A DNA stretch of 34,540 bases from Accumulibacter sp. (GCA_031257115.1 JAIRPF010000194.1:1-34540); one strand, 5' to 3'. Counted from the stretch's first letter, positions 1-7,640 are shown. The notes: a model not told the origin generated them from the letters alone. Made by a program: numbers and translations.

Positions 1-227
1 CGCGCCGATCCGTGGGCGCCGCCCAGATGGACGGCCGACGGAATCCGGCGGATTTCCCCGGAAGCGCAGGAGGGACAGGAAATCAGCCCCCTCGCGTTTT
101 GCGCGTCGAACGCCTCGGAGGACTGGAACCATCCTTCGAAACGATGGCCGTTGTTGCGGGACAGGTCGAAAATGATCCGCGAATGGCGCGCCACGGCAAG
201 CCTGGTGGAAAACGAAGGAAGTGCAGC
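1..227. other. upstream region without a recognisable gene
   Basis: Open frames cross this stretch on both strands, but none shows a recognisable domain or a convincing ribosome binding site. They run on into the shadow frames of the next gene. The window edge may cut a gene that ends before position 1. With the hairpin that follows, this is the non-coding lead-in to the YbaK-type gene. Confidence 0.4.
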
Positions 228-291
228 ATTCCATTTCCAAATCGTTCGCGCCGCGAAGTCGACAAAGGCGAGGACGATTTGGAAATGGAAT
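228..291. repeat. perfect 18-bp inverted repeat (hairpin)
   Basis: The left arm at 228-245 (ATTCCATTTCCAAATCGT) is the exact reverse complement of the right arm at 274-291. The spacer is 28 bp. The right arm with its left flank resembles, at about 21 of 26 positions, the reverse complement of a sequence near 30780-30806 upstream of fabI, so the arm belongs to a dispersed sequence. No T-run follows, so it is not a typical terminator. It sits 73 bp before the YbaK-type start codon and could fold in that gene's leader. Confidence 0.75.
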
Positions 292-364
292 CGGATCGTC
301 CGGGGGCGGTTCTCGCGCCTTGTTTGGCGTTACGATGGCGGCTGTTCTTCCAGGAAAACGACGC

Positions 365-838
365 ATGTTCGAACGGATCGATACCCTGCTCCGGGAATCC
401 GGCGCCCGCTACCGGATCATTCGCCACCCCGCCGAGGGCAGATCGGAAAAAGTCGCGCGGCTGCGCGGCACCCTCCCCGGCCAGGGGGCAAAGGCGATGC
501 TGTGCCGCGTCAGGGAATTTCCCGATCGACTCGTGCTGGCGATCCTGCCGGGAGACCGGAAGGTCGATTTCAGGAAAGTGGCGCGGGCCGTCGGCGGCAA
601 GAAAGCCACACTCGCCCCGCCGGAAGAAGCCATCGCCCGGACCGGTTGCGCGATCGGCGCCATTCCGCCGTTCTCGTTCTCGCCCGACATCCGCTTGGTG
701 GCCGATCCGCAACTGTTGTCCCGATACGGAGAAATCGCCTTCAACGCCGGCCGCCTGGATGCCTCGATCGTGCTCGACGCCGCCGACTACGCGCGCATCG
801 CGCGGCCGCTGCTGGCCGACATCGCGGCGGACGGGTAA
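365..838 (+). CDS. YbaK/prolyl-tRNA editing domain protein
   Basis: The 157-residue protein is about the size of stand-alone YbaK/EbsC/ProX-type editing domains, which hydrolyse mischarged aminoacyl-tRNAs such as Cys- or Ala-tRNA(Pro) in the cytoplasm. Family features visible are the early RYRIIRHP segment, the middle KVDFRKVARAVGGKKATLA segment with the conserved lysine of the K-x-D pattern, and the late GAIPPFSF segment that lines the editing pocket. The start ATG at 365 is chosen because AGGA at 352-355 lies 9 bp upstream and the family begins here; a longer frame from GTG 221 would add an atypical basic N-terminus and run through the hairpin. The methyltransferase gene starts 54 bp downstream on the same strand. 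The exact tRNA substrate cannot be told from sequence. Confidence 0.75.
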   Translation: MFERIDTLLRESGARYRIIRHPAEGRSEKVARLRGTLPGQGAKAMLCRVREFPDRLVLAILPGDRKVDFRKVARAVGGKKATLAPPEEAIARTGCAIGAIPPFSFSPDIRLVADPQLLSRYGEIAFNAGRLDASIVLDAADYARIARPLLADIAADG

Positions 839-892
839 TGGTCCGAACCTTGTATCATCCGCCCCGCGCCTTTCCATCCTGAAAAATTCCCC

Positions 893-2494
893 ATGACGAA
901 CTGCCTGTATTTCGGCGACAACCTCGACATTCTGCGCGAACACATCAAGGACGAATCGGTCGACCTGATCTACCTCGACCCGCCTTTCAACAGCGCGCGC
1001 GACCACAATATTCTTTTCGCATCTCCCGGTGGCGGGCAGAGCGAGGCGCAAATCGTCGCCTTCAAGGATTCCTGGCAGTGGGGCGAACAGGCCGAGCGGG
1101 AATATGGCGAGATTCTGCGTTCCGGCAACGTCCGCGTCGCGGAAATGATGCAGGCGCTACGAAAATACCTGGGCGAGAACGACATGATGGCGTATCTCGT
1201 CATGATGGCGAATCGCCTGCTGGAACTGCACCGTGTGCTGAAGCCGACCGGCAGCCTCTATCTGCATTGCGATCCGACCGCGAGCCATTATCTGAAAATC
1301 GTGCTGGACGGTGTTTTGGGTGTGCGGAATTACCGGAACGAACTGATCTGGAAACGCTCGAACCCAAAAAGTCATGCTTTCAGGAACTTCCCCGCCTGTA
1401 CGGATACAATCCTGCGTTATACCAAAACGGATGATTATTTCTACCGCCAGCCCCATGAAACGCATGACCGCGAATACGTCGAATCGGCTTACCGTTATTC
1501 GGATGAACACGGACCATACCGGCTGTTGCCCCTGTTGAACCCGAACGACAAACGCCCCAATCTGACCTACGAATTCCTGGGCGTGACCCGCGTCTGGCGC
1601 TGGACGAGGGAGCGTATGGAAAAAGCCTGGGAAGAAGGACGGATCGTCCAGTCAAAGCCGGGTGCCGTGCCGCAGTACAAAAAATACTTGAATGATTCGT
1701 TGGGCAAAACCGTTACCAATTGCTGGACGGACATCCAGCAGGTTTCCGGAAACGAAGCCCTCGGCTATCCCACGCAAAAGCCGCTCGCCCTGCTTGAGCG
1801 CATCGTCCAGGCGTCCAGCAACGAAGGTGGTGTCGTGCTCGATCCCTTCTGCGGCTGCGGCACCGCCGTACACGCCGCGCAAAAGCTGGAGCGGCAATGG
1901 ATCGGCATCGACATCACGCACTTGGCCATCGCCCTGATCGAAAAGCGGATGAAGGATGCCTTTCCCGGCATCGCCCTGGACGTCCGCGGCACACCCAAGG
2001 ATATCGACGGCGCGCGCGACTTAGCCGAGCGCGACAAGTATCAATTCCAGTGGTGGGCGTGTTCCCTGGTCAATGCGCAACCTTGGCAGGGAAAGAAAAA
2101 AGGCGCGGACAGCGGCATCGACGGCCTCATCTATTTTCAGGAAGAACCCAAAAAGCTGCCCGGAAAGATCGTGGTGTCCGTCAAGGGCGGAAAAAACGTC
2201 GGCGTGGCGATGTTGCGCGATCTTGCCGCCGTCATCGAACGCGAAGAGGCGGAAATCGGTCTGTTCGTCACGCTCGCGTTGCCGACGAAACCCATGAGGG
2301 ACGAAGCCGTCAAAGCCGGCTACTATGAATCGCCGGTTACGGGCAAGGCCTATCCGCGTGTGCAGATTCTCACCGTCGCGGGCCTTCTGGAAGGCAGCGA
2401 ACGCCCGGAATATCCCGACCTCTCACAGGGCGGCATGACGTTCAAGAAAGCGAAGCGGGAAGAGAAAAAAGCGGATCAGAAGCCGCTGTTCTGA
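893..2494 (+). CDS. beta-class N6/N4 DNA methyltransferase with C-terminal nuclease-like domain
   Basis: This 533-residue protein transfers a methyl group from S-adenosylmethionine to an adenine or cytosine amino group in DNA. The catalytic motif IV, DPPF, is at residues 29-32. The SAM-binding motif I, DPFCGCGT, is at about 317-324 and follows it, the order of beta-class and type III Mod-like enzymes. A recognition region of about 180 residues lies between. After about residue 385 there is an extra domain with GIDG (D410) and VSVKGG (S429-V-K431), which resembles the core of an Mrr/PD-(D/E)xK nuclease fold with a variant S-x-K in place of E/Q-x-K. No separate restriction gene adjoins it. It may be a fused restriction-modification protein or a methyltransferase with a dead nuclease domain. 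The start has only a weak ribosome binding site. The gene converges with rlmB, leaving 27 bp between stops. Confidence 0.82.
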   Translation: MTNCLYFGDNLDILREHIKDESVDLIYLDPPFNSARDHNILFASPGGGQSEAQIVAFKDSWQWGEQAEREYGEILRSGNVRVAEMMQALRKYLGENDMMAYLVMMANRLLELHRVLKPTGSLYLHCDPTASHYLKIVLDGVLGVRNYRNELIWKRSNPKSHAFRNFPACTDTILRYTKTDDYFYRQPHETHDREYVESAYRYSDEHGPYRLLPLLNPNDKRPNLTYEFLGVTRVWRWTRERMEKAWEEGRIVQSKPGAVPQYKKYLNDSLGKTVTNCWTDIQQVSGNEALGYPTQKPLALLERIVQASSNEGGVVLDPFCGCGTAVHAAQKLERQWIGIDITHLAIALIEKRMKDAFPGIALDVRGTPKDIDGARDLAERDKYQFQWWACSLVNAQPWQGKKKGADSGIDGLIYFQEEPKKLPGKIVVSVKGGKNVGVAMLRDLAAVIEREEAEIGLFVTLALPTKPMRDEAVKAGYYESPVTGKAYPRVQILTVAGLLEGSERPEYPDLSQGGMTFKKAKREEKKADQKPLF

Positions 2495-2521
2495 ATCCGC
2501 GATGGCGGAAAAATCCCGGAG

Positions 2522-3277
2522 TCATGAGGATGGCGCTTTCCGGTTCATGCGCCGCCGGGCTTCGAACAGGCAGACCCCCGCCGCCACGGAGACGTTGAGG
2601 CTCTGCACCGATCCCCGCATGGGAATGGCGACCCGTTGGTCGCAGACCTCGCGCGTCAGACGGCGCATACCGCCGCCCTCGGCGCCGAAAACCCAGGCGG
2701 TGGCGTCGGGCCATTCGGCGGCATGAATGTCCGTTTCGGCCCCGGCGTCGGCACCGATGATCCAGACGCCGCGCTCCTTCAGCTCGCGCAGGGCGCGCGC
2801 CAGGTTGGTCACGGTGACGTAGGGCACGGATTCCGCCGCGCCGCTGGCGACCTTGGCCGCGACCTGTGTCAGGCCGGCCGCGCGATCCTTCGGCGCCACC
2901 ACCGCGTGCGCCCCGGCGGCGTCGGCGACGCGCAGGCACGCGCCGAGGTTGTGCGGATCCTGGACGCCGTCGAGGATCAACAGGAAAGGCGGCTCCTCGA
3001 GCGTATCGAGCACGTCGTCCAGCGTCACGTGGCGCGCTTCGGAAGCGACGCGCGCGACCACGCCCTGATGCCGCCGCCCTCCCCCGGCCATGCCTTCGAG
3101 CCGATCGGCATCGACGGGAACGACCCGGACCGCGTGCAATTCGGCGTGCCTCATGAGATCGCGCGCCCGCGCATCACGCCGGTCGGCGGCGACGAAAATC
3201 TCCAGCACGGCTTGCGGCTGATGGCGCAGCTTGGCGATGACGGCATGGAATCCGTGAATGAAGCTGGTTTGCGACAT
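2522..3277 (-). CDS. rlmB: 23S rRNA (guanosine-2'-O-)-methyltransferase RlmB
   Basis: RlmB methylates the ribose of G2251 in the peptidyl-transferase loop of 23S rRNA. The 251-residue protein has the usual length and layout: an N-terminal SpoU substrate-binding domain beginning with a FIHGFHAV segment, then the SPOUT knot domain. All three SpoU motifs are visible: DGVQDPHNLGACLR with the catalytic Asn-x-Gly-x-x-x-Arg, VFGAEGGGM, and IPMRGSVQSLNVSVAAG. The start is supported by AGGA seven bases upstream (complement of 3285-3288). The gene appears monocistronic here. It converges with the methyltransferase gene, and its upstream side faces a repeat-filled spacer. Confidence 0.95.
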   Translation of the reverse strand: MSQTSFIHGFHAVIAKLRHQPQAVLEIFVAADRRDARARDLMRHAELHAVRVVPVDADRLEGMAGGGRRHQGVVARVASEARHVTLDDVLDTLEEPPFLLILDGVQDPHNLGACLRVADAAGAHAVVAPKDRAAGLTQVAAKVASGAAESVPYVTVTNLARALRELKERGVWIIGADAGAETDIHAAEWPDATAWVFGAEGGGMRRLTREVCDQRVAIPMRGSVQSLNVSVAAGVCLFEARRRMNRKAPSS

Positions 3278-3430
3278 GGATCTATCCTGTAAAAGCGAAC
3301 CGAAAAACGACCGACCACGAAGAATACGGGCGCGGAGAAAATCTTTCCAATCGCGACGTGCACGACGGACGCGACGAAAGGCAAAAAATGAAGATTAGGG
3401 CGTTTTTGAATCGAACGCCAATAAATTTCC

Positions 3431-3535
3431 GTCATTCCCGCGCGGACGGAAATCCAGGGCAATCCGCGCGAGTCGGAACTACAGCGCGAGCCGCTTTCCC
3501 CAAGAATGTCGTCATTCCCGCGAACGCGGGAATGG
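3431..3535. repeat. two REP-like palindromic units
   Basis: The units at 3431-3457 and 3511-3535 both start GTCATTCCCGCG. The second folds into a perfect CATTCCCGCG/CGCGGGAATG hairpin; the first has a degenerate right arm. The same core recurs near 7612, 12960, 13060, 17807, 24485 and 30995. Confidence 0.75.
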
Positions 3536-3638
3536 CGTGTTTCCCTATTCATCCGCATTTGATGATTCAACCGCCAAACTCCTTTCGTCACGCGGCCTTG
3601 CCGCGTGATACATCCCTCAAGAGTGAGGCTCGCCTTGA

Positions 3639-3692
3639 CGGCGCTTCGCGCCGGAAGGTACGTTTCTGGATTTCCGCGTCGCGAGAATGACG
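3639..3692. repeat. bipartite 60-bp repeat, degenerate copy
   Basis: Hairpin one is GGCGC-TTCGC-GCC, followed by a linker GGAAGGTACG, then a degraded second hairpin of the ATTCCCGC type ending GAATGACGG. The order and linker match the copies at 7581-7640, 13024-13081 and, in reverse orientation, 17805-17860. Confidence 0.6.
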
Positions 3693-3805
3693 GGAATTCG
3701 CAGGCGCTTGATTCGAAAACGCGTTATCGCGCGAGCCACCCCGCGAGAGGAAAACCAAAGACTCAAACCGGCGCGGCAACCTATTGGTGACGGGCTTTCA
3801 TGCCT

Positions 3806-3935
3806 GTCGCGGTCAACGAACCTGGAAGGGGTTTGCGCCTCTTCCAGGTTGCCGCGATCGAAACTCCGGTCTTCAGGCCGGGGGTTTCAACCTTCGCGTC
3901 GACCTAAAGGCCGGTGTTTCAAACCGGGGTCGGTT
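3806..3935 (+). other. cluster of three hairpins upstream of the IclR-type gene
   Basis: A long stem pairs 3819-3828 (AACCTGGAAG) with 3841-3850 (CTTCCAGGTT), with flanking CGCGG/CCGCG extending it. Two further hairpins follow: CCGG-type around 3866-3881, and GACC..CCGGT/ACCGG..GGTC around 3900-3931. The second and third share a near-identical motif, AGGCCGGGGGTTTCAACC against AGGCCGGTGTTTCAAACC. No U-run follows. It could be a structured leader, a decayed mobile sequence or paired terminators. It matches no riboswitch I know. Confidence 0.45.
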
Positions 3936-3994
3936 TTGCGATGACTCTGGCAAACGATGCCTTGCCTGTTTTTCCGGCCGGCTTTTGGGGTAAA

Positions 3995-4011
3995 ATGAAA
4001 CGTCGTTTCAT
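3995..4011. promoter_or_regulatory. KdgR/IclR-type operator
   Basis: ATGAAAC-GTC-GTTTCAT is a perfect 7-bp inverted repeat with a 3-bp centre. It matches the KdgR box known from enterobacteria (TGAAACnnnGTTTCA) and the general IclR-family operator shape. It overlaps a plausible -10 hexamer, TAAAAT at 3991-3996, so a bound repressor would block RNA polymerase. It lies 54 bp before the IclR-family start codon, which suggests autoregulation and control of the aldolase and kinase genes downstream. Confidence 0.7.
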
Positions 4012-4065
4012 AAATCCGTTTCCCCGAAGAGATTCCCCGGCGTTTCCAAGCGGTAATTCCACGGT

Positions 4066-4842
4066 ATGAAGGAAAAGCTCAATTCCGGCGTCGACAAGGC
4101 GTTGAACATTCTCGAATTCATTTCCCGGAATTCGAAGGGCGTGTCGTTGGCGGAACTCGTCAAGTCGGTCGACATTGCGAAAACGACGGCCTTCCGGATA
4201 CTGGAAGTGCTCCGGACGCGCGAATACGTCAGCCTGGACCAGGAAAGCGAAAAATACTCCATCGGACTCAAGACGCTGGAGATCGGGCTGAACGGCCTGA
4301 TCGGGCAGAACATCGTGGAGATTTCCATTCCCTATATGCAGGAGCTGGTTTCGACCCTGGGCGAGACTTCGTTCCTGGCGGTGTACAACAACGGCGACGT
4401 GGTTTACCTGTACAAGCAGGACGGCACCAGGTCGATGGTGACGCGCTGCTCGCTCGGCAGCCGGCGTCCGGCCTATTGCACCGGCCTGGGCAAGGCCATT
4501 CTGGCGAATCTGCCGATCGAGGAATCGGAGCGGATTTTCGAGAAGCCGTTGGAAAAGCTGACCGACAAGACGGTCGTCGACCGGATCCGGCTGCTCGAAG
4601 AATTCGCCAGGATTCGTTCGAACGGTTACGCGGAGGACGACGAAGGCATCGAATACGGGCTGTACTGCCTGGCCGTCCCGATTTACGATTACACGGGCCG
4701 GGTGGTGGCCGCGATCAGCGTTTCGGGGCCGGTCGAGCGCATGAACGGGAATCGGGAAAAGATCGTCGGGAAATTGCAGTCGGTCGGCGCGATGATTTCG
4801 AGACGCCTGGGTTATGTCAAGGCCATGCGGGAGCGGCCCTGA
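4066..4842 (+). CDS. IclR-family transcriptional regulator, KdgR-like
   Basis: The 258-residue protein has the standard IclR layout. A winged helix-turn-helix occupies about residues 5-65 (KALNILEFISRNSKG, then AKTTAFRILEVLRTREYV). The effector-binding domain runs from about 80 to 250, with the family's typical RRPAYCTGLGKAILA and AVPIYDYTGRVVAAISVSGP segments. Such proteins act as dimers that bind a small carbon metabolite and release or hold a palindromic operator. The genes after it encode KDPG aldolase and KDG kinase, and a KdgR-type palindrome lies in its own promoter, so the likely ligand is KDG or a related sugar acid (inference). The ATG at 4066 is the only start giving the family N-terminus; no strong ribosome binding site is visible. 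Confidence 0.88.
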   Translation: MKEKLNSGVDKALNILEFISRNSKGVSLAELVKSVDIAKTTAFRILEVLRTREYVSLDQESEKYSIGLKTLEIGLNGLIGQNIVEISIPYMQELVSTLGETSFLAVYNNGDVVYLYKQDGTRSMVTRCSLGSRRPAYCTGLGKAILANLPIEESERIFEKPLEKLTDKTVVDRIRLLEEFARIRSNGYAEDDEGIEYGLYCLAVPIYDYTGRVVAAISVSGPVERMNGNREKIVGKLQSVGAMISRRLGYVKAMRERP

Positions 4843-4864
4843 CGCCGTCGCGCGGGAGGATTCG

Positions 4865-4886
4865 ACCCGCCAGGTTTTTGGCGGGT
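4865..4886 (+). terminator. stem-loop between regulator and aldolase genes
   Basis: ACCCGCCA at 4865-4872 pairs perfectly with TGGCGGGT at 4879-4886 around a 6-base loop. The T-run after it is delayed (4896-4900), so this may be a weak attenuator or an RNA-processing hairpin that sets different expression for the regulator and the enzymes, rather than a full terminator. Confidence 0.45.
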
Positions 4887-4918
4887 GATTGATCGTTTTT
4901 CAATGACAGGAGAAAAAG

Positions 4919-5605
4919 ATGGCAAGCAAGGATAAATTGTCTGTGTTGTCGGCGATGATGGAGCAATCGGTGATTCCGGTGTTCTACCATCCGGACAAGG
5001 AAGTTTGCGTAAACGTCATCCAGGCGTGCGCGAACGGCGGCTGCAAGTGCGTGGAATTCACCAATCGCGGGGATTTCGCGGCGGATGTGTTCCTCGACGT
5101 GACCCGGCACTTCGCCAAGGCCGATCCGAGCGTGATCATGGGCGTCGGCTCCGTGGTCGACGCGCCGACGGCGGCGCTCTATATCGCTTACGGCGCGAAA
5201 TTCGTCGTGGGGCCGCTGCTCAACGCCGAGGTCGCCCGGATCTGCAACCGCCGCGGCGTTCCCTACAGCCCCGGCTGCGGCTCCGCCAGCGAGATCGGCG
5301 ACGCCCAGGAACTCGGCTGCGACATCATCAAGGTCTTCCCCGGCGCTTCGGTGGGCGGCCCCGATTTCGTCAAGAGCGTCATGGGGCCGATGCCCTGGAC
5401 GCGCATCATGCCCACCGGCGGCGTCGAGCCGACCGAGGAATCGTTGAGAAAATGGTTCGCCGCCGGCATCGTCGCCTGCGGCGTCGGCTCCAACCTGATT
5501 ACCAAGAAACTCCTCGACGCCAAGGATTACAAGGGTCTCGAAGAAAACGTCCGGCGGACCATCGCCCTCGTGAAAAGCATCAAGGCCGAACTCGCGGCGA
5601 AATAA
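4919..5605 (+). CDS. eda: 2-keto-3-deoxy-6-phosphogluconate (KDPG) aldolase
   Basis: This class I aldolase splits KDPG into pyruvate and glyceraldehyde 3-phosphate, the closing step of the Entner-Doudoroff and hexuronate pathways. In the 228-residue protein the catalytic Glu is E46 in CVEFTNRGDF and the Schiff-base Lys is K138 in CDIIKVFPGA. The phosphate-binding glycines are in MPTGGVEP. The length is near the usual 205-225. A clear ribosome binding site (AGGAG, 4909-4913) precedes the ATG. The FTNRGDF, GPLLN and YSPGCGS wording recalls aldolases I associate with Bacteroidetes and spirochaetes more than typical proteobacterial Eda; that is memory, not a search. The gene lies 76 bp after the regulator and is followed by KDG kinase. 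Confidence 0.9.
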   Translation: MASKDKLSVLSAMMEQSVIPVFYHPDKEVCVNVIQACANGGCKCVEFTNRGDFAADVFLDVTRHFAKADPSVIMGVGSVVDAPTAALYIAYGAKFVVGPLLNAEVARICNRRGVPYSPGCGSASEIGDAQELGCDIIKVFPGASVGGPDFVKSVMGPMPWTRIMPTGGVEPTEESLRKWFAAGIVACGVGSNLITKKLLDAKDYKGLEENVRRTIALVKSIKAELAAK

Positions 5606-5739
5606 GCCTCGAAACAAGCCCGGCACCATGAAGAATTATTGATCGCAACGAACGCGGCGGCGCGGCGAAATTCGGAGTGCGTGTTCATGATTTTCGTCGT
5701 GCGCGTCGTGCTTGAAACCGTTTTTGAAAGGACTCCACC

Positions 5740-6840
5740 ATGAACGAACTCATCATCAAACCGGCCGGCGAAGCCAAGTGGGACCTGGTTTCCTTCGGCG
5801 AAATCATGCTCCGCCTCGACCCCGGCTTCGGCCGTGTGCGCAACGCCCGCAGCTTTCAGGTCTGGGAAGGCGGCGGCGAATACAACGTCGCGCGCGCCAT
5901 GAGGAAATGCTGGCAGAAACGCGCCGCCGTCGTCACCGCCCTGCCCAAAAACGACCTGGGCTGGCTGGTCGAGGATTTCATCATGCAGGGCGGCGTGGAC
6001 ATGAGCCACTGCATCTGGCGCGATTTCGACGGACTCGGCAAGAATACCCGGGTCGGACTCAACTTCACCGAAAAGGGCTTCGGCATCCGGCCCGCGCTGG
6101 GCTGCGCCGACCGCGGCAACACGGCCGCCTCGCAAATCAGGCCCGGCGAGGTCAACTGGGAAAAACTCTTCGGCGAGGAAGGCGTGCGCTGGTTCCATAC
6201 TGGCGGAATCTTCGCCGCGCTCGCCGCCAACACCGCCGAGGCCGTCATCGAGGCCGTCGAGGCCGCCAAGAAATACGGCACGGTCGTTTCCTACGACCTC
6301 AACTACCGCGCCTCGCTGTGGAAGAGCCAGGGCGGCAAGGAAGCCGCGCAGCGCGTCAACCGCAACATCGCCCGATACGTCGACGTGATGATCGGCAACG
6401 AGGAGGACTTTACCGCCTGCCTCGGCTTTGAAGTCGAAGGCGCGGACGAAAACCTGACCAAGATCGAGACCGAGAGCTTCAAGAAAATGATTCAGACGGC
6501 CGTGGCGACCTTCCCCAACTTCAAGGTGGCGGCGACCACGCTGCGGAAAGCCACCACGGCCACTTTCAACGACTGGTCGGCGCTGGTGTACTACCAGGGG
6601 CAACTGTATCAGTCGATGCAGCGGCCCAATCTGGAGATTTACGACCGGGTGGGCGGCGGCGACGGCTTCGCCTCCGGACTCATCTACGGCTTCCTGGAAG
6701 GCAAGGGGCCGCAGGCGGCGGTGGAATACGGCGCGGCGCACGGCGCGCTGGCGATGACCACGCCGGGCGATACCTCGATGGCGCGCATCGAGGAAGTCGA
6801 AGCCGCGATGAAAGGCAAGGGCGCGCGGGTCATCCGGTAA
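5740..6840 (+). CDS. kdgK: PfkB-family 2-keto-3-deoxygluconate (KDG) kinase
   Basis: The product probably phosphorylates KDG to KDPG with ATP, feeding the aldolase encoded just upstream. The ribokinase/PfkB fold is seen from the N-terminal SFGEIMLRLDPG strand, the GGGEYNVARAM substrate loop at about 45-55, and the C-terminal anion-hole/catalytic motif RVGGGDGFASG with the base D308. The motif reads GGGD instead of the usual GAGD. At 366 residues it is longer than typical KdgK of about 310, with extra sequence around ADRGNTAAS and EVEGADENLTK. A weak AAAGGA ribosome binding site lies about 9 bp before the ATG. The leader contains TGAAACCGTTTTTGA, a poor half-match to the operator at 3995. Substrate assignment rests largely on context; another sugar acid is possible. 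Confidence 0.82.
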   Translation: MNELIIKPAGEAKWDLVSFGEIMLRLDPGFGRVRNARSFQVWEGGGEYNVARAMRKCWQKRAAVVTALPKNDLGWLVEDFIMQGGVDMSHCIWRDFDGLGKNTRVGLNFTEKGFGIRPALGCADRGNTAASQIRPGEVNWEKLFGEEGVRWFHTGGIFAALAANTAEAVIEAVEAAKKYGTVVSYDLNYRASLWKSQGGKEAAQRVNRNIARYVDVMIGNEEDFTACLGFEVEGADENLTKIETESFKKMIQTAVATFPNFKVAATTLRKATTATFNDWSALVYYQGQLYQSMQRPNLEIYDRVGGGDGFASGLIYGFLEGKGPQAAVEYGAAHGALAMTTPGDTSMARIEEVEAAMKGKGARVIR

Positions 6841-6878
6841 CGGACGGCCGCCGGACATTTTCCCGCCGCCCCCGAAAA

Positions 6879-6912
6879 AAAACGGCCCCGCGCCGCGAGG
6901 CCGTTTTCTTTT
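6879..6912. terminator. strong, probably bidirectional, terminator
   Basis: AAAACGGCC at 6879-6887 pairs perfectly with GGCCGTTTT at 6899-6907, around an 11-base loop. A-rich sequence precedes it and TTTTCTTTT follows, so it can end transcription of the KDG kinase gene on the plus strand and of the thiolase remnant on the minus strand. Confidence 0.9.
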
Positions 6913-6973
6913 GTCGCGCATCCGGAGGCCGGCGGGAACGGGATCGTCTCCCGATCCCGGCCTTCGGTCTCCT

Positions 6974-7585
6974 TCAGCACCGTTCCCAGATCGTGGTGAT
7001 GCCCTGTCCGCCGCCGATGCACATGGTGGCGAGACCGTAGCGGGCTTCGATCCGTTGCATTTCGTGGAGGAGCTTGGTGACGATCACCGCGCCGGTGGCG
7101 CCGACCGGGTGGCCGAGCGCGATGGCGCCGCCGTTCGGGTTGGTCTTCACCGGGTCGAGTCCCAGCCCCTTGGCGACCGCGAGCGCCTGCGCGGCGAACG
7201 CTTCGTTTGCTTCGATGACGTCGATCTGGTCGAGCGTGAGACCGGCGCGCTTGAGCGCCGCCTGGGTGGCCGGGATCGGGCCGTCGCCCATCACACTGGC
7301 TTCGACGCCGGCGAGTCCGTAGGCCACCAACCGGGCGATCGGTTTGGCGTTCCTGGCCGCTTCCGCGCTGGCGAGCACGAGGAAGGCAGCGCCGTCGTTG
7401 ATGCCCGAGGCGTTGCCGGCGGTGACGGTGCCGCCTTCTTTCTTGAAGGCGGGTTTCATCTTGGCGAGGGCTTCGAGACTGGTGGCGCGGGGGTGTTCGT
7501 CGGTGTCGAAGATGATGTCGCCCTTTTTGGTTTTCAGCGTGATCGGGACGATCTGCGATTTGAAGCGGCCTTCGGCGATGGCTTG
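6974..7585 (-). pseudogene. acetyl-CoA acetyltransferase (thiolase), N-terminal half missing
   Basis: About 203 residues match the C-terminal half of a biosynthetic thiolase (AtoB/PhaA type). Visible are the [12 protein letters not shown] segment, the NEAFAAQAL motif, the catalytic-His motif [18 protein letters not shown], and the terminal CIGGGQG with the second catalytic Cys. A full thiolase is about 390 residues. The first roughly 190, including the nucleophilic Cys of the N-terminal domain, are absent. Homology stops at QAIAEGRFK (about 7585), exactly where a bipartite 60-bp repeat begins. The open frame continues to 7735 only through repeat sequence. No N-terminal fragment is found nearby, because lplT ends at 7742. 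It is a non-functional remnant whose 5' half was lost at the repeat. Confidence 0.88.
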
Positions 7586-7640
7586 CGGCGCATGGCGCCG
7601 GAAAGTACGCCCTGGATTCCCGCTTGCGCGGGAATGACGG
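7581..7640. repeat. bipartite 60-bp repeat at the thiolase breakpoint
   Basis: The first hairpin is GCGGCGC-ATG-GCGCCGG, then the linker AAAGTACGCCCTGG, then the second hairpin ATTCCCGC-TTGC-GCGGGAAT followed by GACGG. This is the cleanest copy of the element also seen at 13024-13081 and, inverted, at 17805-17860. Its left edge coincides with the end of thiolase homology. Confidence 0.8.

Larger units (their letters stand above)
3278..3805. other. repeat-rich spacer upstream of rlmB
   Basis: No convincing gene is present. The spacer holds REP-like units at 3431-3457 and 3511-3535, both in the GTCATTCCCGCG orientation, and a degenerate copy of the bipartite 60-bp element at 3639-3692. Short open frames here have no ribosome binding sites and are made of repeat translations. 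The first part, before about 3400, should carry the rlmB promoter, but I cannot place it with confidence. Confidence 0.6.
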
